Source of the DNA: Pachypanchax playfairii
Lineage: Eukaryota; Chordata; Actinopteri; Cyprinodontiformes; Aplocheilidae
Reading direction: 5' to 3'
Assembly (NCBI GenBank): GCA_006937955.1
Contig: SSNP01000004.1
Coordinates: forward strand, 6,953,264-7,017,263
Length of the DNA: 64,000 nt
Shown here: one piece after another, positions 13,124 through 28,100 of the stretch
Position numbering within the stretch: position 1 is the first letter of the stretch
Layout of the letters: each line of letters opens with the position of its first letter
Translations under genes and position numbers: made by a program
The notes under the pieces: generated by a model
The model's database searches: none
Told to the model about the DNA's origin: nothing
Seen by the model: the letters and a program-made list of their open reading frames with translations, nothing else

Positions 13124-16100
13124 ATGGAGGCCATCAAGAAGAAGATGCAGATGCTGAAACTGGATAAGGAGAATGCCATCGACCGGGCAGAGCAGGCAGA
13201 GACAGACAAGAAGGCAGCAGAGGATAAATGCAAACAGGTGGGTAAAAATAACAACAGATCAAAACTGATGTCAGCATACATATAAGTACAAGACATCTTG
13301 TTTGAAGATGAAAAAAAAGAGGTGATTTGAGGGAGAAATAACAAATAAGACAAGGAATCTCAGATAAAATGAACTAAATTGAAGAAAAGAGTTGAAAAAA
13401 ATACTTTTATTTGTTTAATACTCTGTTTTGTTTGTTAATATAATTCCAAATGTTCATTTAAGTAGATGATCTACAAAATAAGGCTGAAAAGGGGTTTTTT
13501 CATCACACTTTTCTTGACCCCTTCAGTGTTATTTATGGGTGTCAAACCCCCTATCATATTGTTTCCTTCTGTTTTGACTCAGAGTTGATTTTTTTTTTTT
13601 GGTAAATGTAAAACTTTTTTAGAACATATTTAATTCTGTTAATGACCAAAATAAATAAATAACAAGCCAAAATGAGCAAAACAAATATTAATTTTATGAA
13701 TACTATATATAGTTCAGTATGTTTTAGGTATTAAAATGCTCAGAATGACCTAAGAGAATTAAGAGTCTATTTTAAAGGAGTCTTTGAGCAGATGTCATTC
13801 AACACAAACACATTATGTGCATGCAGGAGTAAAGTATACACACACTAGATAGATTTGATTTTAGGCATGTGTTTTTATTGATAAAAGCTTTTATTTTTGG
13901 CTCCAGGAGGGAATGTGAGAATGGAATTCATCAGGATTATCAGACACTGATAAGAGCAAACGCTTAACCTTCTGTATGTGTGTGTGTTTGTGAGTGTTAC
14001 TGTTGAGACAGAAAGGTGTTGACAGTCTGTCAGTGTTCATATCATAAGAGTCTGATAGCAAACTGACCATTTAAATGCCACTAAATATCAGAAGCACAAT
14101 TAGACTCTCAAATCATCCACTGCTGCTTTATCAGTAACTTTTAAACCTTGACTTCACTGATATCTTTTGAGAGTGCAGGACGTTCTAACATTTTTTTCTT
14201 TGCAATAACGTGCATTTATTTATAGCGTTTATTTTTTGCAAGTATTACATTTATGTCAGCATGCAAACAACAACAAAATAGAAGCAGGCGAAGGTGTTTG
14301 GTGACAAAATAGATTATAAAAATGAAGATTTTATCCTATTACAGCTGGAGGAGGAGCTGCTGGACCTCCAGAAGAAGCTGAAGCAGACTGAAGATGAACT
14401 GGACAAATTCTCTGAAGGCCTGAAAGATGCTCAGGAAAAACTGGAACTGTCTGAGAAGAAAGCTGCAGATGTGAGTGGAGGGTCACACACTCTGTATTTA
14501 CAGGAGACATCAGTTCCTGGATTGACCTGAAATCTAATCTTTCATCAGAGTTGCACCCAAGCCTAAAACATGCATGCTGTGCATATCAAACATTAACACT
14601 AAATGTCTTTCAACTTAAATTGAACAATTTAGTGTCGAGGCTAAATTGATCCCCTTTAACGTCTCTGAAAGGAAACCAGTAAGCTCTGCTTCTCCTCGTT
14701 CTTCCACGGTGTGACCTGTCCTTTATGCTACACCTATTTTTTTCAGGATTAGCATTAGTGTTTAATATTAATGCTTTTGAAGTTTTTAGATTTTCTGAGG
14801 TAGAGTATAGGGCCCTTTTCCTACAGAATGATGACCCCGCTACACTCTCTGTTAGAATGTGGCCAGATTGCAACAAATTTAGAAAACCTCCCTTGATACA
14901 AAGGCAATCATCACACTTGCTCTTAGCGCTCTCTGAATTGACATTTCCCTGTTATTCTCTCTGTCTCTGAAATGATTTCTTATGCCATCACCACATAATG
15001 TGTCTCGCGTGTGCACGACAGCTGGTTCCAACAATGAGTCTACCATGTACACCCTCAGTCCAGACCCTGGTCCTGATAGTGTCTCTTTCAGACCTTGTCA
15101 AGATGCTGCTATGGGGTATTAGGTTCTGCTATGCTAACATGAAGCTGTCATGTATTGTGATTGTTGCCTGGGTGTGAATGCATGCATCCAATCTACACTA
15201 GTGCATATGAGCTAGGACACTTTACCTAAAATGTTTTTCCTATCCCACTCTGTAACACTTAGTGCATTCTTAATGTGCTCTCTCTAAGACCTTGAAAAGA
15301 CAATAACTAGGGTCTTCATCCTGCATGAAGGGAGCCTCATTCTCTGACTCAACTCAAGTGATAGAGCAAATCTGACACAAGGCTTCTGCTCATCAATTGC
15401 TTTGTTACATTAAAACACACAAGCATATCAAGTTGGAAACCAAAGCCCATTGTTCCACAGCTGGACTGTGTCTCCTCCAGCTGTGACTTTACTGTGATCC
15501 ACTTCAGAGACTGTTACATTCCTGTGCACCCACTCCTAAAAGATGAACACATGGTTTAACTGTAGTATCCAGTCCCCCAAACAAAAACACATTCTTGCAA
15601 ACTCAAATCTTTTTAATCAGCTCACTATTTCATAAAGAATCAGAATTTCACATCTGACATCACAAGATATTTTATTTATTTTACTTTGTGGGTCAATTAT
15701 TATTATTATTTTTTTAATGTTGAAAAGTTTCAGAGAAGCAGGAACAGAAATAGATTTTACAAAAGAAATTTTAGAAAACATGATCGAAGCACTTTTTTAT
15801 TTTAAAAAGCAACAAACAATTTATATATACCCAATTTGTACATTTATATTTAGTTTTTGATTTGATTTTAACATGCTTTTGTCACTGTTAAAAGTCATTC
15901 TTAAAACCACTGAAGTCTAATCTGATTATTTCTACACCTTATGTCTTGGATAATCTGACGCATACGTTACCCCTATAGCCTGAGTGTTATAAGCACATTT
16001 TATTTTATTTTTTTTTAAGTGTTATTATCAAACTGAAATCAGTGTTGTCTCAAGTCAGGGATATCATTCATTATTTTTAAATTTAAGAGAACTTTTTTAT

Positions 16101-19100
16101 ACATTTAAATAATTCAGTAACCCAAGCAGAACATTAAATCAGATGGTTCTAATCTGTGAGATTAGAGGAAAACAGAAAAGGAGCATATTTTAGATTGTGG
16201 GTATCACCACAAACCACAAAGCAGTATTTCTGTCAGTGGCTGTTCCTCCAGCGTTTAACAGCACGAGGGAACAGGAGCGTGTTTGGTTGCTTGTGACAGT
16301 GTTTATGTGTGTGAAAAGCCACAAAAAGAAGTCAAATCTAATCAAAACCAGTTCAGATCAGGTCATCTATGAAACGCCATTTTAACTGCAAAAAATATGT
16401 AAAAATCCAGTAATTTCTTTTTCAAAATATGACAAAATAAACTGTGGAAAGAGTCAAACAACAAAAAAACAACAAAGATGTGGCATTGTGTGAATCTCAT
16501 GGAGGATATCCCAGGGAAATGCAGTTCCTTACAAAGACACAGGAAGTCCTCTCCAAGCAGACACACAGCTGGAGTCCGACACATGCTGGATTATCTACAC
16601 GTAGTGATTAAATACACAGTTCTGAGAAGCCTCACGTGTAAAACTGGGTCAAGTGGGCCCCTGAAAACATACTTGTAGAGAGGTTGCGGTTTGAACCTCC
16701 ATTCTTTGGAAATTTGAAGTTAAAGATTATTAAAGACGTTCAGGATTTCCCTTAAAATACACTTTGAGTTATATTAAAATCACAAAATGGTGAAGTTGAA
16801 CTGCTCCCCCTCAATAAATTCCCCTCTGCATGTCATTTATTAGAGGCAGCAGTCGAGTCATTATACATGTAGATTCCCACAGAGCTGATGGAAACCTGGA
16901 GGCCAAACCAGAGTATTAAATCAACACCGAACAAGACCAGTGGTGCTGATATTTAGGTCATCCATGTTTATTGTTGGCTCAAGCTAACTAGACAGAGGCT
17001 GGAACTGCAGGCAGTCTGCAGAGGACCAAAGGTGGCATTATGGATAACTAACAGCAGCAACAGTTTCTCTTTTAGGGGGGAAAGTTTTCTGTGTGGTGGC
17101 CGGCCGGGCGGAGAAGAGAACAGGCAGGGGAACTCTGGAATGAGAGGAATGCAGCTAAGGCAAACAGAAAGTCCTCCACTCCTGTGTCTAATGAAATCAG
17201 TGCTTTCTGCTTTTCCGGTGCAAAGAGGGCAAATCAGAGAGAGGGGGTCAATCGACACATGAGACTGACTGTGAGACGTTGCCTCCTTGCTGTTACACAT
17301 TGTGTATAAATTTGAGCTGAACGCTGCAGATCAATCGACTCAGCATGTTTGTTCTCAGACTGATGACATGAAATGGAGAAGATGAGGGTAAACGTAAGCA
17401 GGGGGACAAGTGAAAGCATGAAGAATAAGCAGAAATTGTGCTTGTTTGTGCCCTGCACTGGTGTCTGAGGGGAAAACCCCCCAAAAACAGTCTAAATTCA
17501 AACCTGAGTGGAATAAGTCATGATGTGTCTACCCTATAACTTACTCTGCAGTAAATCAAATTAGACACTTCTCCTGTTTCACAAAAGTTAATAGCAACAT
17601 CAGTCATTGGTTTGTGTTCATTTTATTTTATTATTTATGGAAAGAATTTTGGGATGATTTGGGGATTGTGTCATCAGATTGGACTCTTTTGTCTTCTAAC
17701 CCCATCACTGTACATTGTTGAGATCAATCATTGTATATAGTTGGATCCTTTCAAACTATCACCATAAAGTTAAAATACAGTTAGTTATCCTCCCTGTGGC
17801 AAAGTTCACACTCTTAAAATCTTCACAAAAGGTTTCTTATAGTTTAAAGCTCTTTTCATTATATGGTTCAGTAAAAACGATCCTCAGATCCTAATTAAGC
17901 TGACCAAGTCCAGAGATGCTGACTGAAATCACAGAACCAGATTTGTGCCAGCAGCTCTGTTGGTGACAGTCCTGCATTCTGATCATTCACACAAGAGGAT
18001 TGTAATGTAATCCTGCATCAAAGAAACTTACAAGGCAGTGACAGTTTTATCCTTCAGTTTCACATTAGCACGCCCAGACTCAGACTGTTTCTGTAGTTAC
18101 TTAAAACTATTACGTAAAAGATGTTTTAAATTATACTGTTATTTTTTTTTTATTTCACTCTTGGTTTCCCACACTAATTAAAAGAGGAAATTGCTTGAGG
18201 TTGGTATTAAACAAAAATAAGGACCACTCGAAAAGTTTTTTTTTTTTTTCTTTAACTTGAATCGCTGAATCGTTGAATACGCCGCACGCTCCGCCCACGT
18301 GACGTCATCACGCCACTCATCTCTCCGGTTCACTCCGGCGCTCTCAGCTTGTCTCACCGCACAAAGTCTCTACTCCTCCTCAAACCCCGGACCAAACCTG
18401 CTTTGTACATTCCTGAGGATAATTATCTGATCTGCTCGTGAGTTTTTCATTCCTACAGAGCAGAAGAAACGTTTGGAGAGCACCTGGAAACTTCTTTAAC
18501 TTTTTTTTAAACTGGACTTAACGTAAATCATTTACATTCCAAAGATTCAGGACTTACATCGAGTACTTTATCAAATATCTCTTTAAAGTACCATTCCTTT
18601 TTCTTGTATTCATTGTAACACTGACTTGACCAAGTAAGTAGGAAGCAGTTCGCTTTTTTGTTGTTTGTTTGTACAACCGAGAAAGAGTCTGATTTACTTT
18701 TTCACGTGAAGTAACCAAGCAGTGAACAATGGCAGGTATGAACTCTCTGGATGCTGTGAAGAGGAAGATTCAGAGTTTGCAGCAGCAGGCCGACGATGCA
18801 GAAGATCGAGCCCAGGTCCTACAGAGAGAACTGGACAGTGAACGGGAGCTGCGAGAGAAAGTGAGACGGTCAACAACTCTTCTTTTTTTCTGTCTTTCAC
18901 TCGCTTTTACCACCATTTTTTCTGCTTTCCGTGTTCGGTTAACTAGCTGTTCGTGTATCAGGCTGTGAAACGTCGCTTTACTTCATGTCATTGATTCATT
19001 CGCGGGCGTGATTGTGCCACAATGCTAGGCGTTGGTCTACTGCGGAAAAAAAAGAAAAAGTTTTGGATTCCTTTATTTTGTGCGCATGCGCAGACGCGTC

Positions 19101-22100
19101 TCACTCACAGGCCGCTTCAACGGAGTGAAACACCACGTAGACAACAGTTTGTAAAGTTTCATTCATCACTGACTGATCAGACTGCCTCTGGTTTATATAT
19201 ATACTATAAGTTTCAGGAACAACTTGTGTGAAGATTCCCGTTTTACGGCAGGATGGATGTTTTCCGGCAGCAGACAGCTGGTTAAAGCTCTGACCTTAGA
19301 TTAAGTTCATCAATTTAAAGATGATCATGGGTTAATGTGGTTTTGTGTTTGATACATTATGGGGAAATTTGAATGACAGTCATATCTTTCGCCACTTGTG
19401 TTTGAACACGTCTCTGAATCAGCTGTAGTTACGTAACATGAGGCTGGAATTGGCCCATCATGGCTGTAGAGTCACAGACATGCAGCTTCTCAGACTATGA
19501 GTCTTCATACTTACCTGCTCGCCTCAGCTGAGTTTTATGTTTTCAAAATAAAAGCTGGAGGTAACGTGCTTAGCACCACAGTTGGGTCACATATTCTTGA
19601 CATCTTTGTGCTGCTTTATCATGTCATAACTTTTACATAGCAGCTGGTTAAATTACAGGACAAGTGGGATGATTGAAGGAGAGGGAGGAAGGTGTGGCTC
19701 TAAAAGGCTCTAAAAGTTGTGGCTTCTGGACTGATGAAAGGATCTGGTCTTCTGTCGGACTTGCCCACTTTTGTTACACCACTTATTAGTAATCAAGCAC
19801 CTTTTTTTCAGATAATTAAACTTTGTGTGTGAGTAATCATTTAGACTTCCCTTATAGCTATATTTATCCATTTATTATTAAACATTAATTACCATGAGGA
19901 AGCAAATCTCTCTGATACTGTAATGCACATTTCCATCCGTGTGCATGTAGAACTCTCTGTGCTCTTTGTTGTGGTCCCATATGTGAATAATTAGGACGTC
20001 TTGGCATCCTTCCTTTGCACAAAAACTCTTTCAGCACACAGAGATCAAAACAGGAACCTTGCTGAGTCCAATGGATGTGAAAATGGGGAGGCATTAGGAG
20101 CGTGTTAGCCACATCAGTCACTAAAAAGTAAAAGTAACCGCTTCACGGTGTTTTACCTGTGGTTTCAATACTACTCAATATTACAAGACATCGTCAGATC
20201 ACAGAGACATGATTATTATCGATAGGCTTTATGGTTTTAACATCAGTTGCACAAAATTAGATAATGTTTTTGACTGTGGGCTGCGTAAGCAGTCTGGTTG
20301 AACCAGATCAGCTGGTTTTTATCCTCTGGAACTTTCACTTGATGCTTTAAACAGTCAGAGATACAGAACTAGGTTATTCCTATGTGGATCCTCAAAGTAT
20401 GTTACAACATAACATCAAGTCGCCATGGTGATTGTTTGTGTTTTGCACACAGCATGTGGGAGTGCAGTTTGTGATATGCAGATCTGATTGTATGATCAGA
20501 GTAAAAGAGGAACCTTCACTGAGGTATCCCCCATCCCGACTGCCCCTCCCAGGATGCTGGCTGGCGACTCTGGTCTAGCACTTCCTGTGTTTCTACTCCG
20601 AACACTTCCTGTCCCTAAGCTCCAAACCCTGATCAACAGGAAGATTGTGCATGCTGCAGTTAGTTAATACCCATCCCAACTGGTTGTGCACAACTTAAGC
20701 AAAAGTCTATTATCTTTGAAAAACATCTATTGATAAGAATCATTTCTGCCTTTCCCCCTTTTTTCTTTCCTGTCACACCATGTTTGGATTGACAACAGAA
20801 CAAATAACTGTCCTTTATTAGAAAATGACATTTTATAAAAAATCAGATACCAGTAAATATTAATACAAGGGAATTTCTAATTAAATTGGTGGTTAAGTCT
20901 TCATAGCTGTGATGAAGATTATGTAAGCAAGCTTTCTTAATTTGGAAGAAATTGCTTCATACTTTTTGACTTAGTGAGTTTAATTTAGTCGTTAGCGCTC
21001 AGACAGTCGAGCACACATCAAACACCAGCATTCATGATGAGAGGGGATAGTTGTCACTCTCATTAAATAAAAAAACAGTATGCTAGAATCTTGTAGATCT
21101 TCAGCACTCTACCAGGTACCTTGTATCTTATACCTGGACTCCTTGGTTTGACTTTACTCTATTTTTAAAGGAATAATAAACCGGATGTGATCGTCTCTGA
21201 TTTCTGGTGTTTTCCTGCTGCTAAACTGCAGTTTGCACAGAAAGCTTTCACACATTTTCACCAACTGGGCTTCACTTCTACTTTCTGTGTTAACATGTTC
21301 AGTTCTGAATAGATAACTGTTATACTGCACCCTGGACAAATAGACACTTAATATTTGAGTAATCAGTGTATGTGGATTCTTCAGATGCAGCTGTGTTGTA
21401 ACTCGTACAGACAGGTTAACCACAAAACCGCCCTCTTAACGAAGAAGGATCGATCTTTCACTTGGGAGATATTTTAATGGCCAAATAAAATAAATGCATG
21501 ATTTGTCACATTTAAGTACAAAGAGACACTTTATTTGACAAGCCTACTAATAATGATCATAAGTACAACCTCAGATCGTTAGTTTCAGTTCATTAAAAGA
21601 TCTTCTGTTTGCTTTTTGTGGGCCTGGAGCTTTTCAACAAGGACTCTAAAACAGTCTTTTGCACAGTCTTTGGAAAAAAAAGATACTTCCTGATTTCAGT
21701 GTTTTCTTTGGACTTGTTCCCCTAAAATAGCCCAACTTTCCAAATATAACAGCCACATGTTGATACTTGCTGGTGGTCACTGGCACTTTAGGGAACACCC
21801 CCATTTTTTAGTGGCTGAGCTGATTATGTAGGCCAAGGTTGTGGGTTCCCATTGAAGCGGGGACCAAACTGTGTTTGTATATTTAGGAGAAGTAAAGAAT
21901 ATATTTGTTTTAAAGAATGCCAGTAATAGTTTTGCATGTGACTTTCATATTAAATGCGTGATATTGTGTGTCTGGGACAGATGTTTACAAATTTCAGTGA
22001 GATTCTAACAAGATCAGATAAAAACATCTGACTTATTGTCTGGATGTTAGCTGACATTCTTTTACATATCATGCTTTTGTCTTTGCATGCTCCTCATCTT

Positions 22101-25100
22101 TATGGGGAGAGATTACATGATTTCTGGCTCTGACACACGCATTCACATCGAGTGCAGCTGCGTCGGTGTCAGGAATAACTTCCCCTGAAACCCAACAGCA
22201 TTGTGTAGCTCATTAGCCCACTGCCCTGGAATCAGCCAGTAATTGGATTCCTCCTTCGTTTGTCCTTGATCCGGTCTATAATGTGTTTAATACGCTTTGT
22301 AGATTTTTAAAGAGGCCCTGCCATTAAAACGTTTTTTCTGAGGTTTCTGTTGAATATTTTAGCTCCACAGGTGTTCTTACCTTCATAGTGGGTGTGAAAA
22401 CAGGTCAACAACTTCTCTTTCAGTTTTAATCTCTCAAACTACGCAGGTGGAGATAACACCCAAGTTCCCCTGAGTTCGAACAGCCTGTATCTGTTTTGTC
22501 ACACCTCCTTTGTTCGTTAGTATTCGGCAGCTCCTGCAGTTAAAACCACGCCTAGCATGCTGCTGGCTAAAAGCTGTTAGCATAAGACGTAGCAAACAGG
22601 AAGAAACGATGTCCGACGTTGCCATGCGCAGCGGGGCAGGAAACAGTATTCTCTGCTCTCATAGGCTAGTTTGTTAGCCAATCTGAGTCCACCAAATTTG
22701 AATAATGAATATGAACAAGCTGCTGATGGAACGAGACAAATTTTAATGCAGACAGATTGAAAGGTCTGTTAATAAGTGTTTCTTGACATTTTTTAGATAT
22801 AAAATGTTTCATATTACTGGTTAATACTTAAAGAATAACCACAAAGTCCTGAAATGTGTATGAAATGTCCTCTTTAAGGTTTTCATTAGTGTTGAGTTTT
22901 ATCTATAGGTGAATATTTAATGCATCTTCAGCAGGAAATCCCAGTCAGCATGTGTGAATGACACCCGTAACATCATCAGTGAACATGTTCCATATCAGCT
23001 GAGTGACACAGTGAGCTGAATGTACAGGCAAGTAAATAATCATGACTTTTTAAACCAAAAAGTAGAACATTAGTGGAATCTAACTTCTCTTTGAATGCTA
23101 AATTTTGTTAAACATTTAAAGCTTGAAGTTCCTAGAGAATGACTCTAACAGTGAAATACATTTTTAGCAAGTCACAGAATCCTTTAGAAGGACAACAGAG
23201 CAACATTAATATCATTCCAGTATCTTTCAGCACTTGTGTGTCACAGTCTTCCCCCACAAGTATTCTCCAAAGTTTGTTTACCTTATAAGGCAGTGTGTGT
23301 GTGTGTGTGTGTGTGAGTTGGAGAATGCAAATTGGGTGCTCAAGGAAGAGGCACAGCCGGCTAGGAGAGGCTCGCAGCTCTGACAGAACAATCAAAGGAG
23401 GAAATGAAAGGATGTTGGCCAGCTAACTTCCTGTCATTTTTTTTTTCTCTCAAGACCTCTCATACCAAACATCTGTCTGGTTCTTAGTCAGATCATGTTG
23501 CTTCTGTATCTGCATCATTTCTGGCTTAATGATTTTCTAAAGTAGAAGAAAAACCAGTTCTTACTACATCAGCCTCAGGATTTACACGGGAGTTTGTACT
23601 GTACACACATCAGCTCAAGCCTGCCTGTGTGTGTACGGGGATCCCCAACCCATGTTTGTGAAAGTCTGATGACCGATAAGACACCAGGTTACACATATTC
23701 AGCTGTCAGCACATCGGTTTTGTCACATTGTGGGTTTAACAGTTTGTTTTTTAATTTTATGGACCTGGAATCCAACCGCTTGGTAACTGCAGATAATCTG
23801 CAGAATAAAAGCGTCTGTTAGCGTGTTTTCAGAGCTGTTATGTGTTGGATCTGATGGCGTGGCTGACCTGAAGCACATGAATAGCATATTTGTTTGTCCA
23901 CAGTCAGGATTCTTCTCAGCACATTGCTTTATTCAGGACACGGGAAGTTACATTATCGGTTATTTCAGGCTCCAGTTCAATCTCGTGCACCAGCCAGATG
24001 TGCTGTCGACAGATGCTGACCTGTGTGAGCGACACACTGATGAGAACTCAAGATGTTTAGAGAGATATATTTCTTTTTTCTGTGCTAGACCAGGTTCTCC
24101 GTATGCTGGCGGTTGGAAGACATTCTAATATTAGTTTGACAGACATTTCCTGTCTGGTATCAGAGGCCTCCTGTGGAACGTTTGGATGTAGAGATGCACA
24201 GAGAGGGTAAAAGAACACAAAGACGTGTTTGAAGGCAAGTTAAAATGGAGACAAGATGGAGAAAATTAAAAATGGACAGAAACTTTAAAAAAAAAAAGAG
24301 CTCAGTGTGAGCTGCCAACAAGCAAGAAACCAAGCTTTCTTTTGCTGAAATCCAAACATGACAGAGGTCTGGACTGGAATAAAAGTCTATTTATTCTCAG
24401 CTCAGACTTCTTCCCCACTGCGATTTCAAGTCTTCTGTGTGGTTTCTTCTTTCCTCCTTGTTGCTTTCTGTTCAGTCTCAGTCATGCCTTTCAGAATGAC
24501 TCGCCACATGAGAACTGAATGACTGACACGCTGACTGTCTTTTCAAGTCACTGACGACCTGCTCGCCTTCTAACTGCAACGCTGCATCGATTCACAGCCC
24601 ACAAGAATGTTCTTAGTCCAGTTCAGTTGTAATCAGGGACGCGTGACGTAAAGAAAATGTTTTAATTTGTATTATTAAATATTACAATGATGACATCATT
24701 ATCTTATATTAGAGGCTGATCAATATGAAACAATGATTTCTGTTACGTCATTTTTCTTTTGACCCACTATAACATACTCAACTTGTTAAATATCTATTTA
24801 AATTGCAATATGGCCAATAACTAATTAATTTTATTAAAAAGTAGAAAGTATCTTCTGCATTATTGCATTACTTATATCAAGTAAAAATATCGGTGCACGT
24901 TGTTTGGAATAGAACAGTTTATGGTTTATTCCGTCTCAGCAGTGTGTAGTGGTATTGCACACGCTGATGTTGTGATATCAGTAACTGATGTTTTAAAACT
25001 GGTGTTCAGTTTAAATGTGTCTCCCTGGGAGATGATGGCTGGATAAACTCTGTCCAGAGGAGATTCTTGTGTGGTTGTCTGTTTGCTTTCTTGTTCCTAG

Positions 25101-28100
25101 AACTTTGTTTACCAAGGGCAGATGAAAGGGACAAACAATTTACCCTCGCTGTTTCATTCAGATATAAAGTTGTACAATCTTCAGATATTAAAACAAAGTT
25201 TATCACAGCTGCAGCTATAGGAGGTCCTTAAAAGATTTATTTATCCACTATTGATTTGTGAAAGAAGAAGAACCCAAGAGAATAAGTAGAAGGTTACAGC
25301 AGGGTTCCAGAAGCTGCGCTGCAGTCAGGCTTCTTTGTTTTTGAATCAACTGGTTGGTGACGAACGATTAAAACAAGTGGATGATATGGTAGAATATTTC
25401 CCTGTTGTCATAGCACCATGGTTATCCTCATATGAATATATTTTCATATTTTTAACAGATGTGTTTCCTCAAAAGGAACCTTGTGAAGCTCTTGTACTTT
25501 GTGTTTCTGTTCTTTACCTTCCATCTGACGGCTTCATGTTATTCTTGTCATAAAAATAAACAAAAATAAAAGTTTCGATTTTACACATTTTTATCTAAAA
25601 AATAAAGTGATCGTTGAGACTTTAATGCATCCACTTTAAGGTAGATGGCTGCCACTTTTTAAAAAGTTGTTTAAAAGCAGAAGTGGTTTGGTTTTAAGGT
25701 GGTGGAAACTCGTCACGCTCGTGAGGAACTCCGTCCGTCTCGTCACATGCATCGGAAATAAAAATATTGTTTTTGCGAAGCACACAAACTTGGAGGAGGT
25801 GAATTTAAACCTTGTTTTATTGAAAGATGTTTTATGAAGAAATGAATGAGTAAAGTTTTGTTCTTCTTTTCCATTTTGCTCCTCAGGCCGAGGGTGATGT
25901 AGCAGGTCTTAATCGCAGGATCCAGCTGGTGGAAGAGGAGCTGGACCGAGCCCAGGAGAGGCTGACCACGGCGCTGCAGAAGCTCGAGGAGGCAGAGAAG
26001 GCTGCAGACGAGAGCGAGAGGTCGGTTCTTTTGGGATTTATTGTGGTTTTTTTTTTTATATCTGTCTTAGAAATATTAAAAAACATGAACTTTGTCCTTC
26101 TTCACTGCTTCCTACTCAGAGGTATGAAGGTGATTGAGAACAGGGCGATGAAGGATGAGGAGAAGATGGAGATCCAGGAGATGCAGCTGAAGGAGGCGAA
26201 ACACATTGCAGAAGAAGCCGACCGCAAATACGAGGAGGTAAAGCTTTGGCGGCCGGACGCGGCGCCATACCTGCTCAGTTTGTGGTAAATCCTGCTTCAC
26301 CTTTAAACATGAACGCTTTCTGCTTCAGGTGGCTCGTAAGCTGGTGATCCTGGAGGGGGAGCTGGAGAGAGCTGAGGAGAGGGCCGAGCTCTCTGAATGG
26401 TAACACACACACAAGCACTTAAATATAAAATACACACATGATCTCACTTCCTGTTCTCACAGCTCAGCCAAGTGGGTTTTATATTCCACAGTAAAGCCAG
26501 TGACCTGGAAGAGGAGCTGAAAAATGTGACCAACAACCTGAAGTCCTTAGAAGCCCAGGCTGAGAAGGTTGGTGTGAAATTCAGGTGGTATCCATGGCAA
26601 CATTAGAAGTAAATTAACATGTTTCCAAGTGATACATCCCTGTTTCTCATGCTGAGGGGATGAAGGTGACCAGGAGACTAAATACTATTTACTGTAAATA
26701 CTGTATAGATTTAATAGAATAGAACCAGTTTTTTATGTTTATAATTGTGTAAAAAATATTTTCACAAGTTTCAAACGTATAATGTGGTATAAGTCAAGAG
26801 AAAGCCAAGAGAAATGCGCTGGTGTTAAAATCTGTAAATATTCTGCTATGAAAACAATAAAAATGTTTCAGTTAGTCAGATATTTGTGGAAAATAAGCTA
26901 TAAGTTATAAACTGTACAAATTCTTTCTGAGCCGGTCTGAAAAAGTGTGACGGTTTAATAACAAACCCTGTTAGGATGATGTCTGTAGTGAATCCAGGTG
27001 TGACTCCAGCACACTCACCTCCACCTGCCTGTATCCTGTTATCTGCTCTCGTGGTCTCATTTTACTAACTTATTCTGTAAGAGAGACGCTGCACGTATTA
27101 AACCTTCATATCACTGGGACCTGCTTACGTTACACTTCTGTATTTTTGCCTTAAGGGTTTGGATGAAAACAGATGAAACGCTTTGATACTCAGCTGTTCA
27201 AATCAATATTTGCACTGCGGCTCATGAAAACGATCCACTCAGGCTGTTGCATTCAGCGTCAGTGGCTGCATAAGGTGTGTCTGCATGTGCAAACTGCCGG
27301 GACCTGCACCACACCTCTGCTAAATTCTTTCCCCAAGCTCAGACCTGCAGGGCAGCAACGTGCCAACTTAACAACATGACCACTTTCCCTCAGCAATCCA
27401 TTGTTAGGTAACACCTCAATGGATTCAACTAGACATTATGTAGATGACATCACAGATCAGCTGGTTCCAGAACAGACGGTCAACTTCCCTGCCAGTTCCA
27501 CATCATCCCTCGTGTTCGGCTCTAAATATAAAGGAATAAGTTTGTGTTTCCGTCACCGATGAGGTTTTGTTTTTTCTGTCAACAGTACTCAGAAAAAGAG
27601 GACAAGTACGAGGAGGAGATCAAAGTTCTGACTGACAAACTGAAGGAGGTGAGACTATTCAAAGTTTGTTACTTATAAGTCCAACGCTGTAAGAAATGAC
27701 TTTAGTTTTGGAAGCTTTGTCAGTGATGCATGATGGAAGGATTTGTCAGAGCTTGCTGATTTTGTGTGTCTGAACTCCGTCCAGGCTGAAACCCGAGCAG
27801 AGTTTGCAGAACGAACAGTGGCCAAACTGGAAAAATCTATTGACGACCTGGAAGGTATAAGATGTTCACGTGTCAGCGTTGTTTTGTTCTCTTCGAAACT
27901 GTTTGAGGTGTAACATCCAGTCGACTGCACATCAGGAACCATTTAACTAGATTTGACATTTGAAAATGTTTCCTAGAAGAATCACTAATAGATCCTCCTT
28001 TCTGACGGGCGAGAGCTGCTTGTCAGCCGCAGAGAGGACAGAACGTGCGTACACGTTTTGTAGGTCAGTGTGAGTGAAGCAGACTTTAAGACACTGAGAT

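Noticed and set aside
16968..17300. 110-codon minus-strand frame in a tpm4 intron
   Set aside because: No conserved motif, no splice-bracketed continuation; chance frame in a GC-richer patch.
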